A DNA stretch of 64,000 nt from Sialis fuliginosa (GCA_961205875.1 OY540816.1:15386701-15450700), one strand, 5' to 3'; numbered from the stretch's first letter, positions 34,801 through 49,800 are shown. The notes: generated by a model not told the origin, from the letters alone. Translations and numbers: made by a program.

Positions 34801-37800
34801 TGTTTATTAATCGTTTGGTGTTATTTATAAAATACTCGATTCCGCTTCAAGCTTAATTTCAATGGGGTTGTATTCATGTATGTGTAGATAAAATATACCT
34901 TACAACTGGTAAAAATTGGTTAATTTTTTTGTGCTTAAACATAATGCTTTAACATCATAAAAACAATATGCTCTTTGTTCTATAGTAAAAAAAAGTTACA
35001 GTGCAGAAGGTGTTTATTGTGTTTCAAAACATTTTAATCAATACACATTTAAATAAAAATAAAAGCGAGGTAGTTCGGGATAATCCTTAAAGCCAAATAA
35101 CTGAGTAGATGAGTTCCAAAACTCGTTCGTTCCATTTTAAAAAATAGTCGAGATGCAGTGGATTTTGAAAGAATTATCCCGAACTGCCTCGCTTTTATTT
35201 TTATTTAAATGTGTAAATACTAAAATGTTTTGAAGCACAATAAACAGAATTAGGAAAAGGAGCCCCATTTTGTTGGAAGCCGAGTATTTTTGATAGCTTA
35301 TTTATTTTTAAAATAAAATAAAAATTATTTTTCATTTCAATCATTAAAGATAAAAAAAAAATCAAATGGGCCAAAATAAAATCATTTCTTGACGAGAGAA
35401 GAATCTCACTAAATGCTTAAACTAAAGTTTCTTATTCCATAAAATAATCTTAAGTAATATTTGTATTAATGTGTATATTTAGTTATTCGGGTTAATGCCA
35501 TGGATAAATATATCTTCACGAACAGAGTTATAAATTAATAAACAGTTTTTTATTTGTTGGTGTGAAACTAAATGAATTTATTAATGTAAGTACGCCTATT
35601 CACTAACCTCCACTGGTGAGTTTTGTCTTCCCTCTCACTGGCGCTGTTACTTCAATTTGAGCATGAAACCTGGAAGCCAGGAAGAGATTATGTACGAAGT
35701 CATATTTTACAACAATAACTCATTTAACTTTTATTATGTATTTCAATTCTTATTAGAAATAGAATAATGACTCACCGATTACGGAATTATTAATTGTTAC
35801 AATTAGCAGCGATTATTTCAATCTCATATTTATTTAGTCAATGGTTTCTTTAAATGAAGATCAAATTTTACAATGGTTCATTCTTCATGTTATTCATTGT
35901 TATTCTCTGTCTTAATTTTCTTAGTCCGAGCAAAGTTTAAAAAATTCTAAAGCTGGTTAACTACATCCTTTTTATTTATTAAAATAGGGAGCATCCATTA
36001 ATTACGTAAGGCTTTGGAGGAGGAGGGGGTCGGTCAAGCCTTACGAATCCATATGGGGGGAGGATCCAAAGAGTTTCTTTAAAAATTAATTATATTAAAA
36101 TTCGCTAATTGGAACCATCGAACAACAAGTGCCGCATCGGAGTGGGGCAGAGGGAACAATTCGCATGCGCTCGGCCGCCATTCGGACTCCTCGGCTCGGC
36201 CGTTGTCTTTTAATCGTCAATTGTTTGTTTTGTTTTCAATAATTAATTTTTAAATTTAAACAGAACAAAAATTATTTGTACTTTTTGTTCTGATTCAAAA
36301 ATTTTTCAAAAATCCTAAACAATAATTCCGTAGTCCACGTGAGCGAATCCGCGGGCACAGCTAGTTTATATATAATTGTAAATTGTTCATAATATTTATA
36401 ATTAAATATTAATTAATTATACACAAACTTTTGAAACCCTGTGCATGAAATAATGCAATGTGATATACAACTTCCTCGAGAACACCTCAAGTATATTCAG
36501 TTACCAAGTCTATAAAAAACTCACGGCAGTTTTGGGACATTATTAGCCCCGCAGATAAACATAGAATCGATTTTTTAGATCGTGTTTTAATTGGTGTGGG
36601 TTGTATATTCGATTTCTTTTTTACTTCTACTTTAATTGCATTGTTTGTTTTATTATAGGTTTAATTGTATATTTGTATACATGTGCATAGATATTTATAA
36701 ATTTATATACTAGGTATATTTGTGTTTACAGAAATATTTGATAAAATATATGTTCTTCTATGAAACTAACTGACCGCACAGGGGGATTATTGTGTTCATT
36801 TACTAAATTAGATATTTAACAAAAAGTGAAGCATGTGTAAAATAGGTTGTCAAAATAAATAATTAGTCATTTCTGAGTCATAAAGCTATCTTTACTTAAA
36901 CGTAAAAAATAATTTGGATTGTTTATAAACATACTCAATGTCAGACTTACGCCACTGACAAAATTATTCGATTTGAAATATTTCTCCGTAGTACGTTTTG
37001 ATAAATAAAATTCTTCTGTGAACTAATTGGTTTGTATTTAAATCAAAACATAAACACTATTTTAGTGTCGTACTATACTCGTGTAAATAACTTAATATTT
37101 TTGGTTTAATATGTATGTTAATAATCTAGAAAACCGTTTAGTTTTAAATAGATTTTAAAATATTTTTATCGTTTTTTCTTAATTTTTTGTTATATACGAA
37201 TAAGAATAAATATTTTATGTAAATTTTTTTGAGAATTTGGGCGAGGAAATTTTAAAGCACATAAAAAAACATAACTGTATGCACAATCTGTAGTAAAAAC
37301 ACAAGAAATACATCATCGTTTAAGCTATTGCTTTTTGCTTTTTTTTATGTCTTTAAAATAATAATTATTTTTTGTTTGATTTTCAATAATAAGGGCTTCA
37401 TGATAAACGAAACTTACTTTATTTTTTTATACATACATGAAATGTATTGTATAATAAAGTATAGTGATCATGAAAAAATTCGAACTCGAGATTTTAACGT
37501 AATTACACGTATTGAGGGTCCCTGAATCACGTACGACCATTATCTCTGTGTTTCTGTGAATGCTCTACAGTCAAAACTGTGAGACATATATTTTTATTAG
37601 CAAACTTAAATGTGAAATTCTATAAGAAAGATATAAAAGACAAGAAAATTGTTTTGTATTGTTTAAAAAAATTACTTTTATTATCAAATACTAAATTAGA
37701 AAATTTACAAAAATGAAGTCACTAAAAATCCATGTTTATTAATTTTTTTACATTAAACTTCTTGTTTCTTTTTCATTCTATTTATTGACGTAGTGACTCA

Positions 37801-40800
37801 CGTTGTTGCTCTTTTTTAACATGATTAAAGAACACAGTATTCGGAAGCTCCAACAGATGTAAGTTGTAAATTGTACACTTCATTGCTCACCGACTTCATG
37901 TTATTTTTTTGCGTAGTGCTTCAATCGTACAAAGTAATTAACGTAATTTGATTTTAAATAATATTAGACACGTATTAATTCGATTTAAAAATAACTCAAA
38001 GTCTAATAAAAACGTCAATTTCTTTAAGTGTTTTTATATAAATTATAGATAATTGTTTTGACTCACGTATAAAAATTTACAGTTGTTTACAATAAATTAG
38101 TGTTTTGTTTACAGATGGAACAAATGCAGGCAGTAAAAGTGAGAAGTCTTTAGAACAAAGGATATCAGCGTACTCGGATGATGAAGAAAATAGAAGAGAA
38201 CAAAGAAGAAGTAAATCTTTGGACGATACGATAGCTGATTTTTCTTCGCAAAATTTAAAGGTTGGTACATAAATCTCACAATTTTTTTTATTATAATATT
38301 TTATCAACTATAATATCTATAATTTCAGGATGAAGAAAGTATATACTATACAAAAAATTGGCAGCAAAAGTCGCACAAAACGCCGTGGGGTAAAGTTAAA
38401 GATATTATTCAAACGAGGAAAGATAGTTTAAAAAAAGCTAAAAACAGATCAAGTATAAAACTGGATGAAAGTCCTATACAAATAGGAAAGCAGGATAATC
38501 CTCCAGGATTGAGTCACACGCGAAAGAAAAGTGACAGTGCTACTGATTTTTGTTCTCTGTCGTATGAACACGATGATGTATTCGAAAAACTTGACGTTCG
38601 CGAAAAGAAACAAAATCCACCAAGTCTGACCTTGACCATTCCTTCTAGTGAAGCGAAGAAGGATGAAGAAAGTGAGAAAATTTCAGGTAAAGTATATTGT
38701 ATATAAGTATATAACTTCGAAATTAAAATAATAATAATTTGCAGGTGAAATAAAAATGATTGAGGCAAAAATTGTAAAAGAAGAAAGTAAGAAAATAGAA
38801 GGGTCTAGTAGGACTTCTTCTTTTCCTGATGAAGATGTTCAAGAAGATGAAAAGTATACTGAAATAATTAAAGGAGATAAGGTAGAATCAAATATTAAGT
38901 TTGTTCTTCATGAATTGTAAATATTACAAACAAATTAATTAAATTTACTTCCTGATTATTTTAATATTAAATAATAATTCTCTTTATTGTTTACGAGAGT
39001 GTAAAGTTAAACATGTATTTACAGAAGAATTTAAGAAATATATTACATTTTTTTAATTAATAAGGTATTAACTCATTATAAAGATATTGTAAGTATAAAG
39101 TAATTGGCAATAAATTAATGTAGATTTTTTTATTTACAGACGCCGGCAAAAACGGAAAGTAGAGAATTAAGTCATTCACCTCAATCCAGACGGAATTCCA
39201 AATGGATGCTGGTGAAAAAAGCATTTTTAAATAAACCAGAAGAAAACGAAACAAGTCAAAACTCAAAAATGATCTGCAGTCCTTCTATTATGTCGACATC
39301 CATTCCTTCAAGTCCATTACAAGACTCATCATTCTTTTCTGATAACGGTATGTAACTTTAAAATAGACTTGGACATATACACAAACAGACACACAGGAGA
39401 TAGACACGGAACGAAAAGTGTTTGTCTTGACCTGAAACGGAAAGATCAATTTTTGTCTAATTCTAGAACGATCACAAAGCTTCTCGTATTTTCGATATTG
39501 CGAGGAAGTAAAAGTACAATGTCTGACAAAGGAATCTTAAAAAAAAACTTATATTTAATTATGCATCCGTATATTTGTTTTCGGTTTATTAGTTATACAA
39601 ATAATAAAAAAATAATCACAAAAAGCCGTTATTTTATTAGTTAGTATCTATTTAGTTCTTCTTGTATATAAAATCCCAAATTGATACGGGATTTTGTGAA
39701 TTACACTGCTTAAGACTGTCGTTGAAAGTTTTTATAAACTCAAATAATTGTTTTAGATTTGACGGTAAGCAGTTGTTGATTTTAACAACTTCATTTTTAA
39801 AATCTTGAATAATCGTCGATACCATTTTGTCGTACATCCAAAGTAACTGATTAAGATAATTGGAAGACAAATTTATAAATCCCATCATACAAGCCGCATC
39901 GTTAGGCTTACAGTATTGTAAAACATTCTTCATAAAGTTATATGTTGCACTCATCTTTTCCTTGTATTGGTCAACAGAAGTCTTGGCTGTTTTTGCGAAT
40001 TTTGTTAAACCATCCATGCATGGTTTAAATTGTTCTAAAATTTGAGAGAGTATTTTATCCGGATTTACTTGCTGTTTTGGAGGTGCTTGAGTTGGTAACA
40101 TCATTATTTTATTCAACATCTGTGATTCCAAAGGAATTGCGGTAGGTACAAACATCGTCGGTTGTTGAGCTGAAGTTTTTAGCAAACCATTAACCATTGG
40201 CAAAAGTGTGGTTTGAGGTATCAGTGGGGAAATTTGAGGGATTGCACCGAAATGATGAGAAAATGTATGTGGGATATTTGGTGAAATCATTGGAGAAATC
40301 GGATGAAAAGCGCCAAAAGTATTTGGAAAGGGTTGTGGAATCATTGGAGAAATTGGAGGATACCCACCAAAAACATTTGGATGCATTCCTCCATAGAAGT
40401 AATTTAAACCAAATGGATATGTCCTCGATGTTTTAGCTTCTTCCGTAGGAATTGCACTTGGACTGGGTGTGTCTGGACCTTTCTGTACCTGATTTGGGAG
40501 AGCAGATCTTTCGTCATAACCCATAAGATGGGGTATATATACTCCATTTTGTCCAGAAGCATTCTGTAAACATATATTATGTATTAATGTTTTTAAAGTT
40601 TCCCAATACCCTGGAATCTACCAATTAGCACGAATAATGTGTGGCTTTAGAAAGAATTTTTAGAAAATATGCACAATAAGATGTTGAAATTTGCAAAGTA
40701 TTCGTAAAACTTTATAAGGTTCATCAGAATATAATTTAACTAGTTACTAGAGCGTTTAATTTAACTAAATCTAATTATCTTTCAGTACTAGTTCATAATA

Positions 40801-43800
40801 ATTGATATAAGTCAGTGGCGAAGCGTCCATAGAAGCAGGAGAAGCAGTGCTTCCCTTACTTTATGGGTAAATTAATACAAATCTGTGTTTTTCAGTTAAT
40901 AAATAATTTAAAAATATTATTAGAATATTAATCTTTATGCGCAACTCAAACATTTTAACCAAAAATCAAAAATAGCATTTAATATTTATTTACACGCTCA
41001 ATTATACAACTATAATACCTCTACGTCTTATTTTCTTGAATTTTAGTCGATATTTGTATGACGAGTTGAAGTTCACTGCAGGAAATTTCACTAAAAATTT
41101 TTGAATTTTTGATTTCATTAAAAGTATGTTTATTGTAAAGAAAAAGTCGTAAAAAGTTGAAATTTTTAAACCGCAGGTCTGTATCTCAAACCGTTCTTGA
41201 GATATAGCCTCTCAAAGTTTCAGTTTTTTCCAAATTTTTAAGAAAAATGGCCATAACTTTTGAACGGATGGTCGGAATTAATTTTAGTTGACGGATTTGG
41301 AATCAGCGCGTTAAAATCTATATAATGGCATGTATAATACCTTAAAACTCGAAAAAAAAAAATTCGTGAAAAATCGAAAAAATTCAAAGGGGTATACCTT
41401 AAAAAAATGTCGATTTTTGACCAAATTTTTTTTATCGGATTTTAAGGTATTATACATGTCATTATATAGATTTTGACACGCTGATTTCAAATCCGTCAAT
41501 TAAAATCAATTCCGACCACGCGTTCAAAAGTTATGGCCTTTTTTCTCCAAAAATTTGAAAAAACTAAAACTTTGAGAGACTATATCTCGAGAACGGTTTG
41601 AGATACAGACCTGCGGTTTGAAACAAACAACTTTTCACGTCATTTTATATACAAGAAACATACTTTTAACGAAATAAAAAATTCGAAATATTTTAGTGAA
41701 ATTTCCTACAGTGAACTTCAACTTGTCATACAAATATCGACTAAAATACAAAAAATAAGACGTAGAATCATTTAGTTACTATATAAATATATAAGAATTT
41801 ATTTAAAAAAGTAAAAGCTTGAACTTAATGTGTTTCATAACTAGTTTTTTTTGTTAATAGGATGGAGAGGATTGACAAAATATGCTTCCCTTATTAAAAA
41901 TTTCACGCCTCGCCACTGATATAAGTTCATACTTATTTAATATATACTAGGTGTTAAAGATCACTACTGTACATAGGGATTTCAAAGTTATTTCATCCAA
42001 ATATTTCCATTTCTGCGACAAATTCGTGAGTATTTTTTTCTTGTAAATTTGTTCCTTCACTGTTAGAACAAAATTTTGTTTTAGAGTTAGCAGTTAAGCC
42101 ATCAACAGCAACAGTTTTTACAAATAATGATTGATTCTATTTTTTGTAACTTATTACTTCTGTTGGCCTGTATTGCATAATATCGATCTGACAAAAAATT
42201 TTATCAAGCGTCTTTGCAAGAAAAATGTACTTTCGTAAGTACATTTTTCTTGTAAATATTGTGACCAATTCGTATTGGTTACAATATTAATAGGAGACTA
42301 AATATTTGAATGTATTTGAAATTATATCCATACCGTAGTGAAATTTTACACCCGCTTAATTTTTTATTCCTATTTTAAATTTCACGAGAAACTCTAATCA
42401 CAGAACCTCAAAAATCCACGAAACTCCATTAAAACACTATTAGTTTTACTAAATATTAGTTAATATTATTTTTAAATTATAATATATAATAATAATATTT
42501 CTTATGGATGTCATAAGTGTTTTTATTATAAAATTTAAACAATACTTAGAAACAATGTATCACAATTACCTGAACAATTAAAAGTAAACCAAAAACAAAA
42601 AACGAATCCATATTTTAAAACAGAATGATATAATAAATTGAACAGATAGCTTTTTATACTATTTTTATTCCTATTCAATCTTAATTACCGTATGATAATT
42701 GTAAACAATGCCTGAGAAAAAAAACTATTATCGTATGTAACTCATGTAAGTGAATTCCAAAAATGTGAATTATACTAAATTTAGAATTAGCAAAAGATCA
42801 AACAGAGGTGTAATTATTTTCATTTTGGGATTTATCTAATTTTGTGGTATCTTCAGTTTACGGTTTCAAATGATTTCTTTAATATGAATAAAATATCCAG
42901 TTTCTGAAATAGTTTTTTTTAATTATCTACCTTTGAATTATATTCTGAGTTTTATTAATAGTTTTATAATATAGCTAAGTTTTTGAAGTTATACTTCCTT
43001 AGTCGCGTTCTGGGTGAAATTTTAGTAAAACAATGGAAATGAAATGCGCGTTGCAACGATGTGCACGCACCATACAACGGAAACAATTTAATACTATGAA
43101 GTTAGGTTAGGTGTAGATTTTACGGCTAATACGCAGGAATGGGATAATTTGCAAAAAAACTGGCTTAGATGTAAATTATATAGACGTCTTGGTTAATACA
43201 CGAACACATTCAAGTTTCGTAAATTAGACTTCACTAACTTAACAGAAACAAATCAACCTAAACAAGGACAGTTAACTTGTATATATATTATTATATGCGA
43301 ATAATTCTTAAAATATGTTTTTCATGCCACATATTCCAGCTGCCTTGGTTATTTTGTTTATTTGCGGCTAGAATGCATAATATCACATTTCGTCATAGAT
43401 AAAACAGATTTCTGTTATGATAGTAAGTAAAACAGGTTTTTAGTTTTACATTTACACGCTAGATGTCACTACGTTAAAGAAGTATAATTTCTAATGCACA
43501 TACATAAGTACACACACCCACTTTTTTTTAATGCTTTCCATATAAAAAGTATTTTTGAGAATTTTACTGTAACATATGACGAAACATTGGCTGATAAGCA
43601 TAATTTCTATATCATGTATACATATACATAATTTTTAATCCATCACTGCTACAATGTAATTATTTTATTGATTTTTTATTTAATTAGAGATAAACAAAAA
43701 TATTTCAATTGGTTTCCCATGAGAATGATTCAAAATAAAGCGGAAACAGTTTTACAAAGATCATAAAAAATATACATTATAAATAATTATATACGGGACA

Positions 43801-46800
43801 ACTAACTCATATACAATGTATAAAAATAATTAATTATAATGTAATACAATATATATTACAGTAGCGACTCGTTCTGAATAAAATCTACATATAATAAAAA
43901 AAAAACGAAAAAATTTGGAATAGTATATTTTTTAAATAGTTTTAGAATTTATACTTTTCCGGCCTCTGTTAAATTATTTTTGTTTTGTTTATTTTCACAT
44001 ATATTACTATGTATAAGTAGACATTGCGACTCTTAAATTAGATATAGTAGGATACACGCTGTCACTGTAAGCGTTTTGACTATTTAATTAAATATTGCAT
44101 ATTTTATTTATTCGAAGATGCATTAATCTAATAAATATTTGTTTATTAAGAAAGATATAGAAGTAATTAATTATTTACTAATTAAAATATTTTATCTAAG
44201 CGGAGGAGGGAATATTAACTTTTACTGCTTACAATTGTTTTATTTGTAAATAATTAAAATACGAATATAAAATTGAAGATTGTGATAATATTTAAAATAA
44301 TTGAAACTTAATAGTTATGAAATCAATTAAAATTTTTGAGTACTTTATTGTATGTACAAGAATCAAAAATATTAATCACAAAACAAACAGTCAATATAAT
44401 TAGGTGTATAAATAAATTCCCGTGTTTTTTTTCTTCAAAATATTATAAAATAAACAGTATAAATATTTCCATTAAAATATTTTCCTTCCGAATCTCATTT
44501 TTTGCTACCTTTCAGACCTCAATGTAAACCATTGTCTGGGGAACAACCCACAATATCTCGCGTTTGGAATAGATCTTTCGTCTTCTGTTACAATTTGTTG
44601 CAAAATATTTTTTTGCTGTGTAAATGCGAGAAAATTGTCTAAATGCTATGCACAAAGCTCCTCGGTTAACTGAAGTGGTACTCATAGTCTTTTTGTATCT
44701 TTCCCAGTGCATACAATCGATTGGAAATGGTGGCTTACGTCTTTCCAAGTTTTATGGCAAGTTCTTGTTGCATTTGTGCCTAATTTTTTTTCCAGAAGTG
44801 GGAACTTATTTTTATTTTTGGGTTTTATTCCGTGTAGCTCTTTTATTTTTAAGAAGTGACTTCACTTTAGAAAAAGATCACGAAATGTCAAGTGCATCAA
44901 AAGTTTGACTTTTAAGCAATTTTAAATACAGTTAATGACGTTAAAAATAGCAACTATCACTGTTTTTAATGTTTGTCTTAATATCGATAGAAAATGGTGT
45001 ATGAATGATGAAATTTTCAAGGATACAGATGATGACGTAGGTTGTATTAGAGTGTTTGAAAATTGTACAAAAATATACATTCAAAATATTTACAATATCT
45101 CGAAATACTAAACGATAGTTTATTAAAATATGTCAGAAGAAGTAGGAATTGAAAATATGACTATTACAAATCTAATTACACATATGTTTATCCCGAGCGT
45201 AGTTAGTATTATGTAAACAATTTGTTTGTGAATTCTGTATATTAAACAGGGCCGTACACAGTATTTGTACTATTAATAAGTATTTTATTTATTTTTATTA
45301 AATTGCAGATGCTACTTTTGATGCATATAGTAATGAAGTAACAAAATGCAAACATCGTAACGACGGTTCATGTATGAGGGCAGACAGAAAATTACGCGAA
45401 GAAATACAAAAAAATTACGAAGACCTGCAAAATAAATTGAGTTTGGAATTTAAAGAGAAACTTCAAGAATGGGAACGGATAAAACAGAACCAATCAAATA
45501 TAGGTACAGGAGCTTCAGGTATGCTAAATAACAGTCGTAAATTATGCTTTTAACGCATTTTTTACTGGAAATATAAATTAAATTAAAAACTAAATACATA
45601 ATATTAATTTCATTCATTTGATATACAGGCACTTCTCCATCATCATCGATAATAACAGAGGACCATAGCATTTACCATCAAGCAGTATATCCAGATGTTG
45701 AGTTCCAAAAGAAAATAGATGAATGGGAACGTATGAAACAGCATCAATCTTTTCAGGGAACAAAGTCATTTCCATTAACACCTTTAAGTTTAACTAACGA
45801 GGAGAATTTATCAGCTGATTTTAAAAAGAAACTGCAAGAATGGCAAAGAATGAAGAAACTTGGAACAATAGCGAAAGAAGAAACTTCAGGTTCATCAAGC
45901 CCTATTCAGCATTCATCATCTAAAAAGAAAATTACAGACTGGCAATTCTTTAAACACGGAGTAAATGTTGGTGCTAGTACTTCAAAATCTGATAACAGGC
46001 AGCTTGGATCTATGGATACAAAACAATTGAGTGAAGATTTTTTGAAGAAGTTAGAAGAGTGGAAGAAAATGAAAGCTACAAACACAGTTCCAAGTTATAC
46101 GGGAGATGATGAAGAGCAAGGAAGCAATCATACATCGGTGAAAAGGAAAGAATTTTCTGGAAACTGGAAGTCTCCAAGGCACAGTTTGAAAAAGTCAAAG
46201 ACCCAGGATGAAAAAGAGTTACAATGGCTTGATAAAGAATTGCAAAAAATAGAGAGAGAGAAACAAAGACTGGAAAGAGAACGGGAAAAATTCTTGGAGA
46301 GAGATGAAAGGTTAGTTAAATTTGTTTATATCAGTTATGACTCATTGTTAGTTATTTTTTGAAATATTATGTTATTTTTTTATGATGTAAGCACATGACA
46401 AAGTGATTTTTCTAAACAGAGGTGTTACATTTTTTGGACTATTTTAGACTATCAAAATTAAGACGATCAGTCAACAATGGAGACCAGAAGAAAGAAGTTT
46501 TAGTACAAACCTCAACAGGGTTTTATAGGTTCCAAGGTATTTCTAGAAAGTTCACACAGCGATTATATGAATGGGAAAAAGCACGCGGTATTCGACCAGA
46601 AGAATCAACATTGATGTTGTTGAATCCTCAGTACAGATCATTTGTTGGATATTCTCCTAGAATGAGCATTTCAAAAGAAACTACAAACACTGGTAAGTTA
46701 ACATTATTTCAAAATAATAATGGTAGCTAATAAAACTATTTAAATTGTATTTCAGATTCATCCTTACCAGGTATAAAACTAACACGTTCTAAATCAGTAG

Positions 46801-49800
46801 ACAGTATTTCTAATTTCACGCAACATTGTGAGTTGAGAGCATCAGAAATGATTCATCATCCGTCGAGCTTATCTCTGAATGACGTTGAAGAATTGGAGAA
46901 ACAGTGCCTTCTAGATTCACGTCCTACATCCGATCCAGATAGATTGAATGACCCGGATGATGATGATGATGACATGATACAAGAGAGCTGTAGTGATAAA
47001 GAACCTGAAGCGATGATTGTCGATGTTGAAGATATTGTTGAAGAGACGGCGGCACCTCTAGATACGGGGGCAAATATCCGTGGGGTTACACATCTTCCAG
47101 TGTATAAAGTGGCACAGCAAGATGTTGATACATTGTGGTATGTATTATTATTATTTTGTTAAGTAATTGTACCTTTATGATTGTTACATTAAGTCGTAAA
47201 ATAAGATCATTTTTATTATACTGAAAGTTGAATTTTAAATAAAATTGTATTTAAATTTTTATTTTAATTTTAAGTGAAACTGAACAATGTATATCACCAA
47301 AAATTAAAGAAAGTAAAGCAATTGGTACACACTCGAGTTACCATATAATAGAAGAAAATATTCAACTTCTAAAGAGATTAAAAGACAAAGAGGAAATCTG
47401 CCAACATCTTGAAACAACTATATGTAAACTTCAAGATGATATTCGTGCGATTTTGAGAAAAAAGAAGCAGGAAACCGGTAAAATAATAATGTTATTTATA
47501 TGTGTTATATTATTTTAAGAATACTTTATAGTTGCAGACGGAAATTCAAGAACAAGTTCTCAAACTGAAAATAAAAGTAACAAAACATCAAAAGATTTGG
47601 AAAGGAAACGACAAGTGCTGAAAACTGAAGGAGTAACATTACAAGTAATTGAATATAATATGTCAATGCCCAAAACGACTAACACAGATTTTGTTGATTT
47701 TCTAACTTTTCAGATAACAAATTTTATATTTTGGATTAATTGGTATGGAATGTTTATATTGTTATATTTTTACAGAATTCTTTTCGAGAACATTCAGCAC
47801 AGCAGCTAGTATTGGCGAAATATTTAGTTGGAAGTATGAAAAAATTACGAGAAGCAAACAATGCTGTGGCAACAGCTGCAACGCCTAAAGAACACGAAGA
47901 TTTGACTCAGGCCAATGATAGATTTGACGAAGTAATTGATTTGGTGCAGGATTTATCATCAGAGTTGTTAAATATGGTAATTATAAAATAACGATGAGGT
48001 GCATGTACATATGTACATACATAAAATAAAACGTAATATTTTTTAGTCCGAGAAACTTGAAATTGCATTATCAGCAAGGGATTCTGAAATTCGAGAATTG
48101 TTGACGAAAAAATTCAAGGCAGAACAATCTTTGGGCCAAACATCATGTGATGAATCTTCAATAGACGATTTAGCGTATTTGCAGTATAGTGAAGAATTGC
48201 GCGAAATTCCAACACTCCTGATGAATAAAATTTTAGAATTAAAAAGAGAATTGAGTTATCTTTGTGCTGCTTCAGGTAAGACAAAAATCTACAAGATAAA
48301 TATTACTATACGAATAAAAATTCCGTATTTGAATATTGGCATTTTAAAATTAATACTGTATACATTCTTAATTTGAATTTTTTTTAAAGATATGACTGCT
48401 CCACGAAAAGAAAGAAAAATATTATTCGAAGAAAATCAATCTTCAGAAAAACCTAATGATTCGAAAGAATATCGTTCAACAAATGCCGAAAGAAAAATAG
48501 AAAAAAGCGATTCAGTACCAAACGTTACGATAACTCCAAAATTTTTAAGGAAACCAAAGATTATTACAATTGATGAATCTTTACATGAAGCAAGTAAAAC
48601 GAAGTTACCCGATTCTACTGACGATGAAGTATTTCTCGAAGCTAAATTGAGTTTAAAAAAACCAAGTGTTGTAAATAATGAATTTACAGAAGCTAATTTA
48701 ACAATAAAAGAAAATCCAGAGTCAGTAAGAGTAAAAACGTGCAGTAACGGAGTGGTTAAACGTAAAACAAAAACTAGGTTAAAGAACAATTCAAAAATGG
48801 ATGATGATAGCTGTAGCGATGGGGAGAATAATATTTCCAAGAAAACTGTTAAACCAAGGAAAAATATAAAATTGAAGAAAAATAACGATGGTAAAAAATC
48901 TGATTCTCCTGAATTGAAGGACAATACGAAACGAGAAAAATCTATCGAAAAACGTGATGAAACAAATGAAGAAAAACCAGAACCTATTATTATAGTCCCT
49001 GCTTGTCAACGTTATGTAGAATTATCAAAATCAAACATTGTACCTGAATCCCCTGTAGAAATCTTTGTAAAGACTACTAGAAAATTATTTGGTCCGATCG
49101 GAGAAGAAATAAGTGCTAGTCCAAATAAAAACACTAAAGAAATATCTGTAGAAAAATGTATCAAAGAAAACACTGTATGTATGGAAGAAAAACTATCTGT
49201 ATCGAATATAAGTACATGTAGACATGAAAAAGAAATGATATCAACAGAAGAGAATAATACAAATATCAATAAAGATGTAATGACTAAAAATACTGAAGTT
49301 GAAACTTGTAGCAACGAGTTAAATACTCAAAACCAAAATAATGAGAATGAATATAGGGAAAATATATTACCGTCAATAATACCAACTAATCTCCAAACCA
49401 ATAAAATATGTAACATTCAAACAACTGCCAGTCTACCTCCACTCCCACATTCTCCAACTCCATTGAGAAGAGATCGCCTTTCTTCGAAAGAAACGGCACC
49501 GAGTATCCGGATTATGATTGCACGTTATAATCAACGTTTGACGGAACAAGAAGGAGGAAAATCTCCTGGAGGAAGTAGTGGCTCTGCTTCTCCAGTAGCA
49601 TGGCGATCACCTGTAGCAGAGAGGAGAGTTAGAGCTCAAACTGAAAAATATCAGGAAGAAGTTAAACGTGTACTGCAGCAAGGTGGTGGTTCAAAATATT
49701 CCCCAAAATGGTTGGGAATACAAATAACTAAATCAGCCAGTGCTGGACTTATTAAAGTTTCCGATCTCAAACCAGACCAAACAACAAGGAGAGCATCTGT

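Larger units (their letters stand above)
29932..38114 (+). other. 8.2-kb intron of the large gene
   Basis: This holds no supportable gene. It carries the repeats and transposons listed separately between 31838 and 36364. The stretches 30.0-31.8 kb and 36.4-38.1 kb are AT-rich with nothing recognised. Confidence 0.5.

Noticed and set aside
44512-44908. Overlapping frames on both strands; the minus one (PPFPIDCMHWERY) faintly recalls a MULE-type transposase segment
   Set aside because: The match is too weak and short, and no terminal repeats were found.
48436-49314. Long minus-strand frames (up to 162 aa) opposite the last exon of the large gene
   Set aside because: They are antisense shadows of a Lys/Glu-rich coding exon with no independent signal.
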